NCBI GenBank assembly: GCA_964607865.1
Contig: CAZSLZ010000032.1
Coordinates: 1-25,750, forward strand
Length of the DNA stretch: 25,750 bases
Direction: 5' to 3'
DNA from: CAZSLZ01 sp964607865
Lineage (GTDB): Bacteria; Vulcanimicrobiota; JAJTBE01; CAZSLZ01
Within the stretch, counting starts at the first letter, position 1. Every line of letters begins with the position of its first letter. Of this stretch, positions 1-7,800 are shown in pieces. Below the pieces are notes generated by a model. It saw only the letters and a program-made list of their open reading frames with translations, was not told the DNA's origin and did no database searches. The position numbers and the translations under genes are program-made.

Positions 1-275
1 CTATTTGAGATAAATTGAGGGACGTCCACATTCAATGGAATAAAGAAAAGCCGGTGGATGGGGTGGATATGCCTTAAGAAAATCGGCGGTGATTCCTGTA
101 GTTTATATATCAGGGTTTCATTATGCAGAGAAGTCTTGAAGGTGAAAATTCCATCAGGGTAGCGATCGATAATCTTTATTTTGTTGTCGATATTTTTCAG
201 TTCTTTGTATGCGTTTTTTAAGTATTTTTTCTGAGCTGTTCCAACAAAATAGTTATTAAAAGCGTATATGTTCAA
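1..275 (-). CDS. partial protein, N-terminal 91 codons; possibly an RlmM-like RNA methyltransferase (tentative)
   Basis: This open frame runs off the left edge on the minus strand, so only its N-terminus is present. It opens at a TTG (275-273) placed 7 nt after a strong GGAGG, and no ATG is available near that ribosome site. The readable protein begins NIYAFNNYFVGTAQKKYLKN and later contains the block SPPIFLRHIHPIHR. It has no signal peptide or membrane segment. The FLRHIHPI block reminds me of the N-terminal region of RlmM-like, FtsJ-fold 23S rRNA methyltransferases, but the catalytic domain would lie outside the window, so this is a weak family guess. The reading frame itself is supported by the ribosome site, the lack of stops over 91 codons and a -10 box upstream. 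Confidence 0.6.
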   Translation of the reverse strand, partial: MNIYAFNNYFVGTAQKKYLKNAYKELKNIDNKIKIIDRYPDGIFTFKTSLHNETLIYKLQESPPIFLRHIHPIHRLFFIPLNVDVPQFISN

Positions 276-312
276 AAAATTTCCTCCCCGGAGGTTTTAT
301 TTTGCAATAACT

Positions 313-341
313 ATTATACCTTAATTTTTCTACAAAATAAA
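313..341 (-). promoter_or_regulatory. leftward promoter for the edge gene
   Basis: Read on the minus strand, a perfect TATAAT (318-313) lies 17 nt after a weak -35 hexamer, TTTATT (341-336). Transcription would start near 306 and give a leader of about 30 nt containing the ribosome site. That site is one arm of the palindrome CCTCCCCGGAGG (283-294), so it could be partly masked in a small hairpin. The -10 box overlaps one copy of an 11-bp direct repeat, ATAACTATTAT (307-317 and 370-380). Confidence 0.45.
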
Positions 342-388
342 GCAGTTTACCTGTATTTTAATATTTGTTATAACTATTATTTCAATTT

Positions 389-402
389 GTGATTATAATC
401 AC
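389..402 (+). promoter_or_regulatory. perfect 14-bp palindrome covering a -10 box
   Basis: GTGATTATAATCAC is a perfect inverted repeat. It contains TATAAT (394-399), which would place a rightward start near 406, about 23 nt before the ATG of the 19-codon ORF. No good -35 sits at 16-18 nt: TTGTTA at 365-370 is 23 nt away. A palindrome over a -10 box is what a repressor operator would look like, but the assignment is inferred from sequence form only. Confidence 0.4.
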
Positions 403-428
403 TAACAATTTTTCTGCAAAAGGTTATA

Positions 429-488
429 ATGAATATGCTCCTAAAACTCGTGGGCTCAATTGCCGGATACCTGATCGGGTATCTGTAA
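429..488 (+). CDS. 19-residue hydrophobic microprotein (candidate)
   Basis: The frame reads MNMLLKLVGSIAGYLIGYL and stops at TAA. AAAAGG lies 5 nt before the ATG, a TATAAT lies about 30 nt upstream and a strong intrinsic terminator follows 28 nt after the stop, so the ORF sits alone in a predicted transcript of about 145 nt. The peptide is almost wholly hydrophobic with one lysine and glycines spaced through it, enough for one short membrane helix. Peptides of this size and character include type I toxins of the Ibs/Fst kind and membrane-tuning microproteins. I do not recognise this one, and no antisense RNA gene is evident. The unit could instead be a small RNA in which the ORF is incidental. 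Confidence 0.4.
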   Translation: MNMLLKLVGSIAGYLIGYL

Positions 489-516
489 TACCAGCCCATC
501 CTTAACCTCTAACAAC

Positions 517-551
517 GGCGATAGAATTTATTTCTATCGCCATTTTTTTTA
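517..551 (+). terminator. strong intrinsic terminator
   Basis: GGCGATAGAA (517-526) pairs perfectly with TTCTATCGCC (532-541) across a 5-nt loop. It is followed by an A and nine T residues (543-551). It ends whatever is transcribed rightward from the 390-490 region and insulates the flavoprotein gene at 619. Confidence 0.9.
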
Positions 552-618
552 AAAAAAGGTTTATACCGGTAAGAAATCGAAATATTAATTGAAAACAAAT
601 AAAGATGAGGTTTTCTGA

Positions 619-1206
619 TTGAAAACAAAAATATTGGCAATTTATGGAAGTCCCCGCAGGAACGGAAATACCGATCAACTTATGGAAGAGATGCTGGCGG
701 GTATTTCCCGTGACGGCGGTGTGGAGATTTCCAGGGTTTATGTAAGCGAAATGAATATCCAGCCCTGCAACGGCTGTTCCAAATGTGAGAACACCGGGGT
801 TTGCGATCTGGTAGATGATATGCAGGATATTTACCCATTGCTGGAAGAGTCAAAAATTATAATAGTTTCCAGCCCGGTTTATTTTTACGGTTTGACTTCC
901 CAGCTTAAAGCACTTATCGATCGTACCCATGTTTTCTGGGCAAGGAAGTTTATTCTGAAAAGGCCCTGGTCTATAGATGATGAAATATTCCGCCAAGGTT
1001 ATCTGCTTTGCGCAGCGGGAACCGAATTGCCCGAACTCTTCGTGGCTCCTGAGCTTATAATAAAGTATTTTTTCAACTGTATGGATGTTGTATATACAGG
1101 AATGATAGGGGTAACCAATATTCAGGATTTCGGAGCCATCAAAACCAAGCCCCAGGCTTTAAAGACGGCTTATAACCGCGGGGTTGAACTGGTTAATCCC
1201 TTCTAG
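619..1206 (+). CDS. iron-sulfur flavoprotein-type NAD(P)H-dependent FMN reductase
   Basis: A 195-residue flavodoxin-fold oxidoreductase that would pass electrons between NAD(P)H or ferredoxin and small acceptors in the cytosol. The FMN phosphate loop is GSPRRNGNT (residues 10-18). The strand and loop SSPVYFYG (84-91) and the LKALIDR segment (97-102) are typical of the NADPH-dependent FMN reductase family. Four cysteines at 50, 53, 56 and 62 form the compact CX2CX2CX5C pattern that holds a 4Fe-4S cluster in archaeal and clostridial iron-sulfur flavoproteins, so an Isf-like protein is likely. The start is TTG, 8 nt after GATGAGG. The C-terminal third after AAGTELPEL is family-variable. It stands alone, with a terminator upstream and the next gene about 95 nt downstream. 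The exact substrate cannot be read from sequence. Confidence 0.85.
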   Translation: MKTKILAIYGSPRRNGNTDQLMEEMLAGISRDGGVEISRVYVSEMNIQPCNGCSKCENTGVCDLVDDMQDIYPLLEESKIIIVSSPVYFYGLTSQLKALIDRTHVFWARKFILKRPWSIDDEIFRQGYLLCAAGTELPELFVAPELIIKYFFNCMDVVYTGMIGVTNIQDFGAIKTKPQALKTAYNRGVELVNPF

Positions 1207-1302
1207 AAAAAAACTAATTTTTTTACATTTTTATTGAAGAAATAGACTTTTTTTAAAGTAAATAGATGAATAATCGAAACATTTTTCTGAAAGGGGATTC
1301 AT

Positions 1303-1794
1303 ATGATTAGAAAAACATCAAAATTTGTGGTTGTCCTTTTAGCAATGGTTCTATTAGCCCTGTCTTCTCAGGTTCAGGCTGCTGAAAAAGAAGAGGTGGA
1401 AAAGACAGTAACCAGCTTTTATAAAGCAGTGGAAAAAGGCGACCTGGATAAAGCCAGTTCGTTGATGGTGCCCGAGTTGCTGGATAAGGTATCCAACACC
1501 GAAAACCCTGAAGACCTGGGTGAAGTGGGTTTCATTTTGTCTATAGCGGTGGATGTTCAGGAAGGTTATATCACGGCGAAATTTTCTGATATGAAGGTGG
1601 ATGTTCAGGAACAGGATAGCAAGTCAGCCAGGGTGCGAATCAGTTTAGTATCGGAAATTACTGAAAAAGAAAATCCTGATAAATTGAAGGGCCAGATAAT
1701 AGATATAGTATTTCTGAAAATGGTTGAGGGAAAATGGCTTGTGGAAAATATTGAAATGAAGGAATCCACGGATCAGGCCGAAACTGAAGAATAA
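1303..1794 (+). CDS. secreted small protein, NTF2-like/DUF4878-type fold suspected
   Basis: A 163-residue exported protein. It has a basic N-terminus (MIRKTSKF), a hydrophobic core to about residue 22 and a likely signal peptidase I site after VQA (26), with no lipobox cysteine. The mature part starts with a helix containing VTSFYKAVEKGDLDKASSLM. This is the pattern of NTF2-like lipoprotein and DUF4878 domains, in which a short helix with FYxAxxxGDxxxA precedes a curved sheet. Near the C-terminus the strand EGKWLVENIEM matches the final strand of that fold. The tail is acidic. The ribosome site AAAGGGG lies 6-7 nt before the ATG, and a terminator directly follows the stop, so this is a single-gene unit. 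Binding partner and role are unknown. Confidence 0.8.
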   Translation: MIRKTSKFVVVLLAMVLLALSSQVQAAEKEEVEKTVTSFYKAVEKGDLDKASSLMVPELLDKVSNTENPEDLGEVGFILSIAVDVQEGYITAKFSDMKVDVQEQDSKSARVRISLVSEITEKENPDKLKGQIIDIVFLKMVEGKWLVENIEMKESTDQAETEE

Positions 1795-1795
1795 G

Positions 1796-1820
1796 AAAAG
1801 CGGGTCAGTCCCGCTTTTTT
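1796..1820 (+). terminator. intrinsic terminator after the secreted protein
   Basis: AAAAGCGGG (1796-1804) pairs with CCCGCTTTT (1810-1818) over the loop TCAGT and runs into six T residues. It starts two bases after the stop codon of the preceding gene. Confidence 0.9.
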
Positions 1821-1993
1821 GATTAATAAATTGCTGGAGATAGAACAAATTGGGCAGGGAATAATTATGAAAATTCAAGTTACTAATGGGGTGGAGAAAT
1901 CCGCCTTTTCTTTATTATATCTGGTTTTTATTTCAAAGGAAAACTGATGAACCGGATAGAACTTGGTTATTATAGTTTTTAAAGGAAATCAGT

Positions 1994-3592
1994 ATGTTCT
2001 GTCCCGATTGTGGATTAAAAAATAGAGTTAAGGCCAAGTTTTGCAGCAATTGTGGAGCCCGGATGAACCAGGGCTCCAGTGGCAGTTCCGCCAAATCTCA
2101 TAAAAATGCCCATAGAGGGGTTTCTAAAAGGCCATCAGCTTCCCGACGGTTGAAAAGTTCCCGAAAGCCTGTCAGGAAAGTATCTCATAGCCACAGGAGC
2201 AAGCGTCCGGCAACTTCCCCGGCGCCTTCCCAGCCTGCTCCTATTTCCTCGGTTCAATTTTCCATGCCTTCGGGTACGTTATCGGTAGGCCAGGTTATTG
2301 ATGGCCGGTATAAAATTTCCCAGCATGTTGCTACCGGAGGTATGGGGGCAATTTATAAAGGCGAGGACACCCGGTTGAAAACCACAGTTGCCATAAAAGA
2401 AATGCTGGACTTTTTTCAGAGCGATGACGATCGTAAATATGCCATTCAGCGTTTTCAGGAAGAAGCTTTGCTGCTGGCGGATTTGCGTCATCCGAATATT
2501 CCAAGGGTTACCGATCACTTTATTGAAAAAAAGCGTTATTATCTTATTATGGATTTTATCCAGGGAAAAAGTACGGAAAAGATTTTACAGGAAAACGGTG
2601 GCAGGGGGCTTCCCCTGGACCGGACAATAACCTGGGCTTTTCAGATATGCGACGTGTTGCATTACCTGCATTCCCGGCAGCCTCCCGTAATTTACCGTGA
2701 TATGAAACCTTCAAATGTAATGATTCAAAGTAACGAGAAGGTAATGCTGGTGGATTTCGGTATTGCACGGCACTTTTCTCCCCGTCGCCCTGGAACTATG
2801 ATAGGGACCCATGGTTATGCGCCACCGGAACAATACAAGGGAAACACCGAGCCCAGATCAGATTTGTATGCCCTGGCTGCAACCCTCCATCATTTAATCT
2901 CAGGAAATGACCCGACCCAGGGAGTGCCCTTTCAGTTCAAGCCTATCCGTGAATTTCGACAGGATGCCCCGGTAATGCTGGAAAATATTTTGAAGAAAGC
3001 CCTGGAAAACCGGCCCCAGGAAAGATTCCGGGACGGAAATGAAATGAAGTTGGCCTTTCAGAATTTGTTTAACAGTATGAAGGGTGTTACAGCCACCGGT
3101 TATGTGGGGGGAGGGCAGGCTTCCTCTTCAGGGGTGAATTATCCCCAGAGGATGAGGCCCCAGCAGATAAAACAGATTCCCAGCGCCCCTGTTTATCAGC
3201 AGAAACAACAGGACAGCGCAGTGGTGGAAGCACAGAAGCATTACGAATTGGCTAAAAGATTGATAGAATTGGGGCAATTCACCAGGGCAAAAAAAGAATT
3301 GAAGAGGGCTGTCAGCTTGAGCCCTTATTATCCTGAAGCCCACACCCTACTTGGTTTTGTCCTGACCCGCCAGGGAAAGTCGAAAGATGCGGTTCGCCAT
3401 CTCACCCAGGCAGTGAATTTAACACCGGGAAGCGCTACCGCGCATTTTTATCTTGGCAAAGCTCTCTCCAAAATTGGCAGATACGACGAGGCCCAGAAGG
3501 AATTCCGTATAGCCGGGAATCTGGATCCCAAGGTTTTGTCCAGAAATAATGAAAGTTTTCTGGAAAAGATCATCCGCTCCTTACTTACCTAG
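1994..3592 (+). CDS. zinc-ribbon / Ser-Thr protein kinase / TPR protein
   Basis: A 532-residue cytosolic eukaryotic-like kinase with no membrane segment. Residues 3-20 form a zinc ribbon (C3, C6, C17, C20). A basic, Ser/Pro-rich linker runs to about 95. The kinase domain spans about 107-360: glycine loop ATGGMG (113-118), VAIK with Lys135, the catalytic loop YRDMKPSN with Asp236 and Asn241, DFG at 254-256 and APPEQ at 276-280. HRD is replaced by YRD, a variant compatible with activity. Two to three TPR repeats follow at about 412-512. All catalytic residues are present, so it should be active. The ribosome site AAAGGAAA precedes the ATG. dxr starts 12 nt after its stop, so the two are probably cotranscribed. 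The zinc ribbon and TPRs suggest protein-protein contacts; the substrates are unknown. Confidence 0.93.
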   Translation: MFCPDCGLKNRVKAKFCSNCGARMNQGSSGSSAKSHKNAHRGVSKRPSASRRLKSSRKPVRKVSHSHRSKRPATSPAPSQPAPISSVQFSMPSGTLSVGQVIDGRYKISQHVATGGMGAIYKGEDTRLKTTVAIKEMLDFFQSDDDRKYAIQRFQEEALLLADLRHPNIPRVTDHFIEKKRYYLIMDFIQGKSTEKILQENGGRGLPLDRTITWAFQICDVLHYLHSRQPPVIYRDMKPSNVMIQSNEKVMLVDFGIARHFSPRRPGTMIGTHGYAPPEQYKGNTEPRSDLYALAATLHHLISGNDPTQGVPFQFKPIREFRQDAPVMLENILKKALENRPQERFRDGNEMKLAFQNLFNSMKGVTATGYVGGGQASSSGVNYPQRMRPQQIKQIPSAPVYQQKQQDSAVVEAQKHYELAKRLIELGQFTRAKKELKRAVSLSPYYPEAHTLLGFVLTRQGKSKDAVRHLTQAVNLTPGSATAHFYLGKALSKIGRYDEAQKEFRIAGNLDPKVLSRNNESFLEKIIRSLLT

Positions 3593-3604
3593 AAAGGGAT
3601 TGAA

Positions 3605-4750
3605 ATGAAGAAACTTACTATACTGGGGTCCACCGGTTCCATCGGTGCCCAGACATTGGAAATTGTGGAAAACTACCCCGATAAGTTCAAGGTTTCCGGG
3701 TTATCCGCCAGAAACAACTGGGAGTTGCTTGCCCGGCAGGCGCGAAGTTTCTCCGCCGAAGTGGTGGCAATTGCCAACGACGAGCATTATAATGCCCTGA
3801 AAAATGCTCTGGCGGATACCGGCATAAAAGTTCTTGCCGGTGATGCCAGCATTTGCGGACTGGCAGCAGAAAGAGTTGATATTGTTGTGGTTGCCCTGGT
3901 GGGGATATCCGGGTTGCTGCCCACCTTGAAGGCAATTGAGGCGGGTAATACCATTGCCCTTGCCAATAAGGAAACCCTGGTGGTGGGGGGAGAGCTGGTG
4001 ATGAAAAAGGCCAGGGGAAACCAGGTTCCCATTTTGCCGGTGGACAGTGAACATTCAGCAATTTTTCAGTGTTTGAACAGAGAAAACCCCAGTGATATAA
4101 AAAAAATACTGCTTACATCCTCCGGTGGGCCTTTCAGAATTACCCCGGCTGAAGAATTGAAAAAAAAGACATCATCAGATGCTTTAAAACATCCCAACTG
4201 GGATATGGGCAAGAAAGTTACAGTAGATTCGTCCACACTTATGAATAAAGGTTTTGAAGTGATAGAAGCCCATTGGCTTTTTGATGTGGATTCTGAAAGA
4301 ATCCAGGTTCTGGTTCATCCTCAATCGGTTATTCATTCCATGGTGGAATTTGTGGATGGATCCATAATCGCCCAGTTGTCCCTGCCGGATATGAGAATCC
4401 CCATTCAGTATGCCCTGAGCTATCCTGGCAGGTTGCCTGCAGATTTTGTGAAAACCGATTTTTTTGAAATCGGCAGGCTCGATTTCGAAAAACCCCGCAT
4501 GGATGATTTTCCATGTTTGAAGCTGGCTTATGAGTCTTTGAAGCTAAAAGGCACCATGCCCGCCGTTTTGAATGGCGCCAACGAGGTAGCTGTGGAACTG
4601 TTTTTGAAAGATAAAATCGGTTTTCTGAAGATTTCTGAAATTATTGAAAAAACCATGGAGAATCATGTTTTAATAAGCCAACCTTCATTGGAGGATCTGT
4701 TGGATGCTGATGCCTATGCCCGACAGTCCGCTCTGCTTCTGGCAGAATAA
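3605..4750 (+). CDS. dxr: 1-deoxy-D-xylulose 5-phosphate reductoisomerase
   Basis: This cytosolic enzyme converts DXP to 2-C-methyl-D-erythritol 4-phosphate with NADPH and a divalent metal, the committed step of the MEP isoprenoid pathway. At 381 residues it has the usual family length. The NADPH-binding loop GSTGSIG is at residues 8-14. LANKETLV, the metal and substrate motif VDSEHSAIFQ, SSGGPF, HPNWDMGKKVTVDSSTLMNKG and HPQSVIHSMVE all match the family, and the C-terminal helical domain is complete. AAAGGGA precedes the ATG. In many bacteria dxr sits with cdsA, uppS and the rseP protease; here it follows a kinase by 12 nt and is closed off by a terminator, so that cluster has been rearranged. 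Confidence 0.98.
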   Translation: MKKLTILGSTGSIGAQTLEIVENYPDKFKVSGLSARNNWELLARQARSFSAEVVAIANDEHYNALKNALADTGIKVLAGDASICGLAAERVDIVVVALVGISGLLPTLKAIEAGNTIALANKETLVVGGELVMKKARGNQVPILPVDSEHSAIFQCLNRENPSDIKKILLTSSGGPFRITPAEELKKKTSSDALKHPNWDMGKKVTVDSSTLMNKGFEVIEAHWLFDVDSERIQVLVHPQSVIHSMVEFVDGSIIAQLSLPDMRIPIQYALSYPGRLPADFVKTDFFEIGRLDFEKPRMDDFPCLKLAYESLKLKGTMPAVLNGANEVAVELFLKDKIGFLKISEIIEKTMENHVLISQPSLEDLLDADAYARQSALLLAE

Positions 4751-4784
4751 TTTCTTTTTAATGGAGAAACTAATAATTTCAGCT

Positions 4785-4820
4785 AAGGGTTTTTAATATG
4801 GGTTTTAAAGCCCTTTTTTT
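4785..4820 (+). terminator. probable intrinsic terminator after dxr
   Basis: AAGGG (4785-4789) can pair with CCCTT (4811-4815), and an inner GGGTT/AGCCC alternative also exists (4800-4813). Seven T residues follow at 4814-4820. The hairpin is imperfect, but the T-tract and its place between dxr and the next gene fit a terminator. Confidence 0.6.
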
Positions 4821-4895
4821 CAAAGGAGATTTATCCGGTCAATAGAAAATATAAAATATAGTAACCATGCCTTTTAAAGAACAACAGGTGAAGTT

Positions 4896-7800
4896 TTGAG
4901 TAAAGACAAGAACAGTAAACAGAATAAAGAAGTTCTTGATTCCGATAAAACGAAACAACAGAATAAAAAACCCGCTAATGTGAAAAAATATTTAATTATA
5001 CTGTTAGTGGCCTTTTTTGTTTTGTTTATGGTATTTCTTATTTTTAAAAATTCTATGGGCCGTGCCGGGGTGAAAGGAATTCTGGACAGCCTGATTTCAG
5101 GCGATTCAAAAATTGGCAGAACCAGGGTAGGGGCAGGAAAAACCGTACTCGAAAATGTTAAGCTTTTATCTGACGAAGGGGAAATATGGATTAGCGTTGA
5201 TAAAATCGTGGTAACTTATAATCTGGGCAGCTTGCTGAAAAAACCCTATGGACAGAGGGCAATTAAAACTGTGGAGATTCACAAGCCCTATGCATTGGTC
5301 AAGAAGCTTGAATCCGGGCGATGGAATATGGGAGTTCTGTTTGACCCCGTTCTTGGGGGAGAGCCGGGCGAGCCTCTGGATGTAGGTATGGATACCACCC
5401 TGCATATTTATGATGGCAAGGCCGAGTATCTGGATAATACCGGCGAGGTGAAATATCATAAAATAATCGAGCCAATAAACGGTAAGGTTCAGATGAAAGA
5501 CGACCGGGGGATTATAGAATTTTTGAAACTGGATACTGAAGAGAATTCCGGTGAAATAGATGTTAAGGGCGAATTGTATCATGATTTTTCAGGAATAAAA
5601 GCCCAGGTGAAAAGCCAGCCTTTGAAAGTTGGGGAATTGACGGCTTATATCACCAGTAAGTTTGGAATCGATCTTGAGTTATCGAAGGGAAGAGCTGTTA
5701 TAGAAGGCACTGTGGAAATTCCTGCTTTCTATTCAAAAGATCTGGTGGAGGAGCTCAATTATAATGCTGTGGTTTATCTGGATGGTTTTGAATTGAGATA
5801 TGAGGATATCCCGGAAAAGGTAACCGATATTACGGGTAAGGCTATTTTGGCTACCGAATATGTGGGAATCGAAAGAATTACCGCCGGTTATATGGGCAGC
5901 CCCGTCCGGGTTACCGGGCATCTGTTCGGTTTTGAAGAACCGGTATTGCAAATATATGCCGATATAAAAAATTTTCAGCTGGAAAACCTTGAAAAATTCA
6001 AACATATTACCGGTTTGACAGAGAGAATTTCAGGCAGGGCAGATGTGAACGCCAGGCTGACGGGCAGGGCTGAAGCTTCTATTATTAAAGGCAATACCAC
6101 TTTTGACAGGATTAAAGTAAGAGAACAGTTGGTAAGAAATGGAAATATTGATTTCAGATATTTTCAAAACCTGGTGGAGTTCAACCTGAAAAATGCTAAC
6201 TGGGAAGAGGGGACCTTCAGCGGAGATGGGCATATACTTTCCAGAAAAAATAAAAGTTACCTGGTTCTGGAATTAAACGGTGAGAATGCCAATGTGGGTC
6301 GTTTAGCCCATATTATCTTTCCTGAATACAATATACAGGCCTATTCCGATTTCACTGTAAAAATACTTGGGACCAATGAAGACCCTATAATTATGGGAGA
6401 TTCCTCCTTTTCTGGCGTGGGTTATAAGAACCTGTTCCTGAACTCTGGCGAGACCAATTTTTTATACACCAGCGGAAAATTATTACTGAGCGGATTGAAA
6501 ATTTTCAATGCCGGCGGAGCGGCAATGGTGCCGGTGGCATTTATAGACCTGGAAAATGAATACCTGAACCTTACTGTTAACACCAGAAATTTTCCCATAC
6601 CCGCCGGGTTAATGCCCAATAATAACCTGACGGGAAGCCTGAACCTGGAAGCCAGGGTTGTGGGAAAATTTAAGAATCCGGTAGCTTTCGGAACCCTGGA
6701 AAATTCTGTTATAAATTACAACGGAAGTAATTTTTACGGAACTACGGGCGGTTTTATCTATGGAAACAATACGGTTTTTCTGAACAAGGTGCGGGCAGGC
6801 CTGGATGGGGCAAATCTGATGCTCAGCGGTTGGGCGAAAAAGGGTGAAACTCCTGAAATGGAAGTTGTCTTTAATGCCATGAACCTGAATCCCAGGGAAT
6901 TAAAGAATTTCAGCCCTGCTTTGAATACCTACCCGCTGGACGGCCGTATTGACCTGATGGGTGCCCTTTCCGGTGACAGGGGAGTCTATCACTGGCAGTT
7001 ACTGGGAGATGGCAGCCTGGGTGAGCTGGTTGCCTATGGCAACATGGATACCCATAAAAAATACCTGGAAAATACCTTGGCGGGTTGGAACCTGGAACTG
7101 GAAAAATTCACACCTGCCCAGGTGAGTGAAATTATTGATACAGATCGGGCAAATCTGGCTCTAATCAGTTACGGTAACTTCAATCATCTTAAAAATGATT
7201 TTATGATAGAAATGCCCAGTGGGGAGGTACTGGGTCTTCCTCTGACCAGGGGCGTGGGAGAATTTGTTTATAAGGGCAATGAGTTGGAAATAAATGATTC
7301 CCAGTGGGTCGGGTTCTCCAGCAATTTGAACCGGGATGACCGTTTCCAGTATGTGGCGGATTTATACGGGCTTACTACCTACTGGGGGGCGGATGTTCAT
7401 AAATTGAGAAGGCAGGGTATGCTCGCCCGGATGTATTATATGCCCTATATGCTGGAAGATTACGTCTATACTGCCCAGGGCTGGCAGATTAAAGCAAAAA
7501 CCCTGGTGCCCCTGGTGGGACAGAATATCTACGGCGATAAATTTCCTGCTGTCAGTGGCCTGCCTCCTATCTGGAATGTGGAGGATTTTCATCAGTTAAG
7601 ATATGTAAGCGATGGAGGGTTTCCCATAAAACTTGAGATAGAAGATACCGAAGGCAGGGATGACAGACAAAGATGGCGGGCACTTGATGCTTCCATATCC
7701 GGTAATATTAATTTTGCCGATGAAACTCTCAACCTTTATGTGAATTCTCCAAAACTGAACCTGGGTATTATTGAAAAGAACCTGGACTTATCAGCAGTAG

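Noticed and set aside
1207..1235. A-rich/T-rich stretch after the flavoprotein as a terminator
   Set aside because: The only possible stem is A-T pairing of about 6 bp with no GC, too weak to call.
1867..1947. 26-codon frame upstream of the first kinase
   Set aside because: It has only a weak CAGGGA upstream, no promoter or terminator fit and no distinctive composition.
4867..4899. 10-codon leader peptide (MPFKEQQVKF) overlapping the TamB-like TTG start
   Set aside because: It has no ribosome site of its own, and a frame this short is expected by chance.
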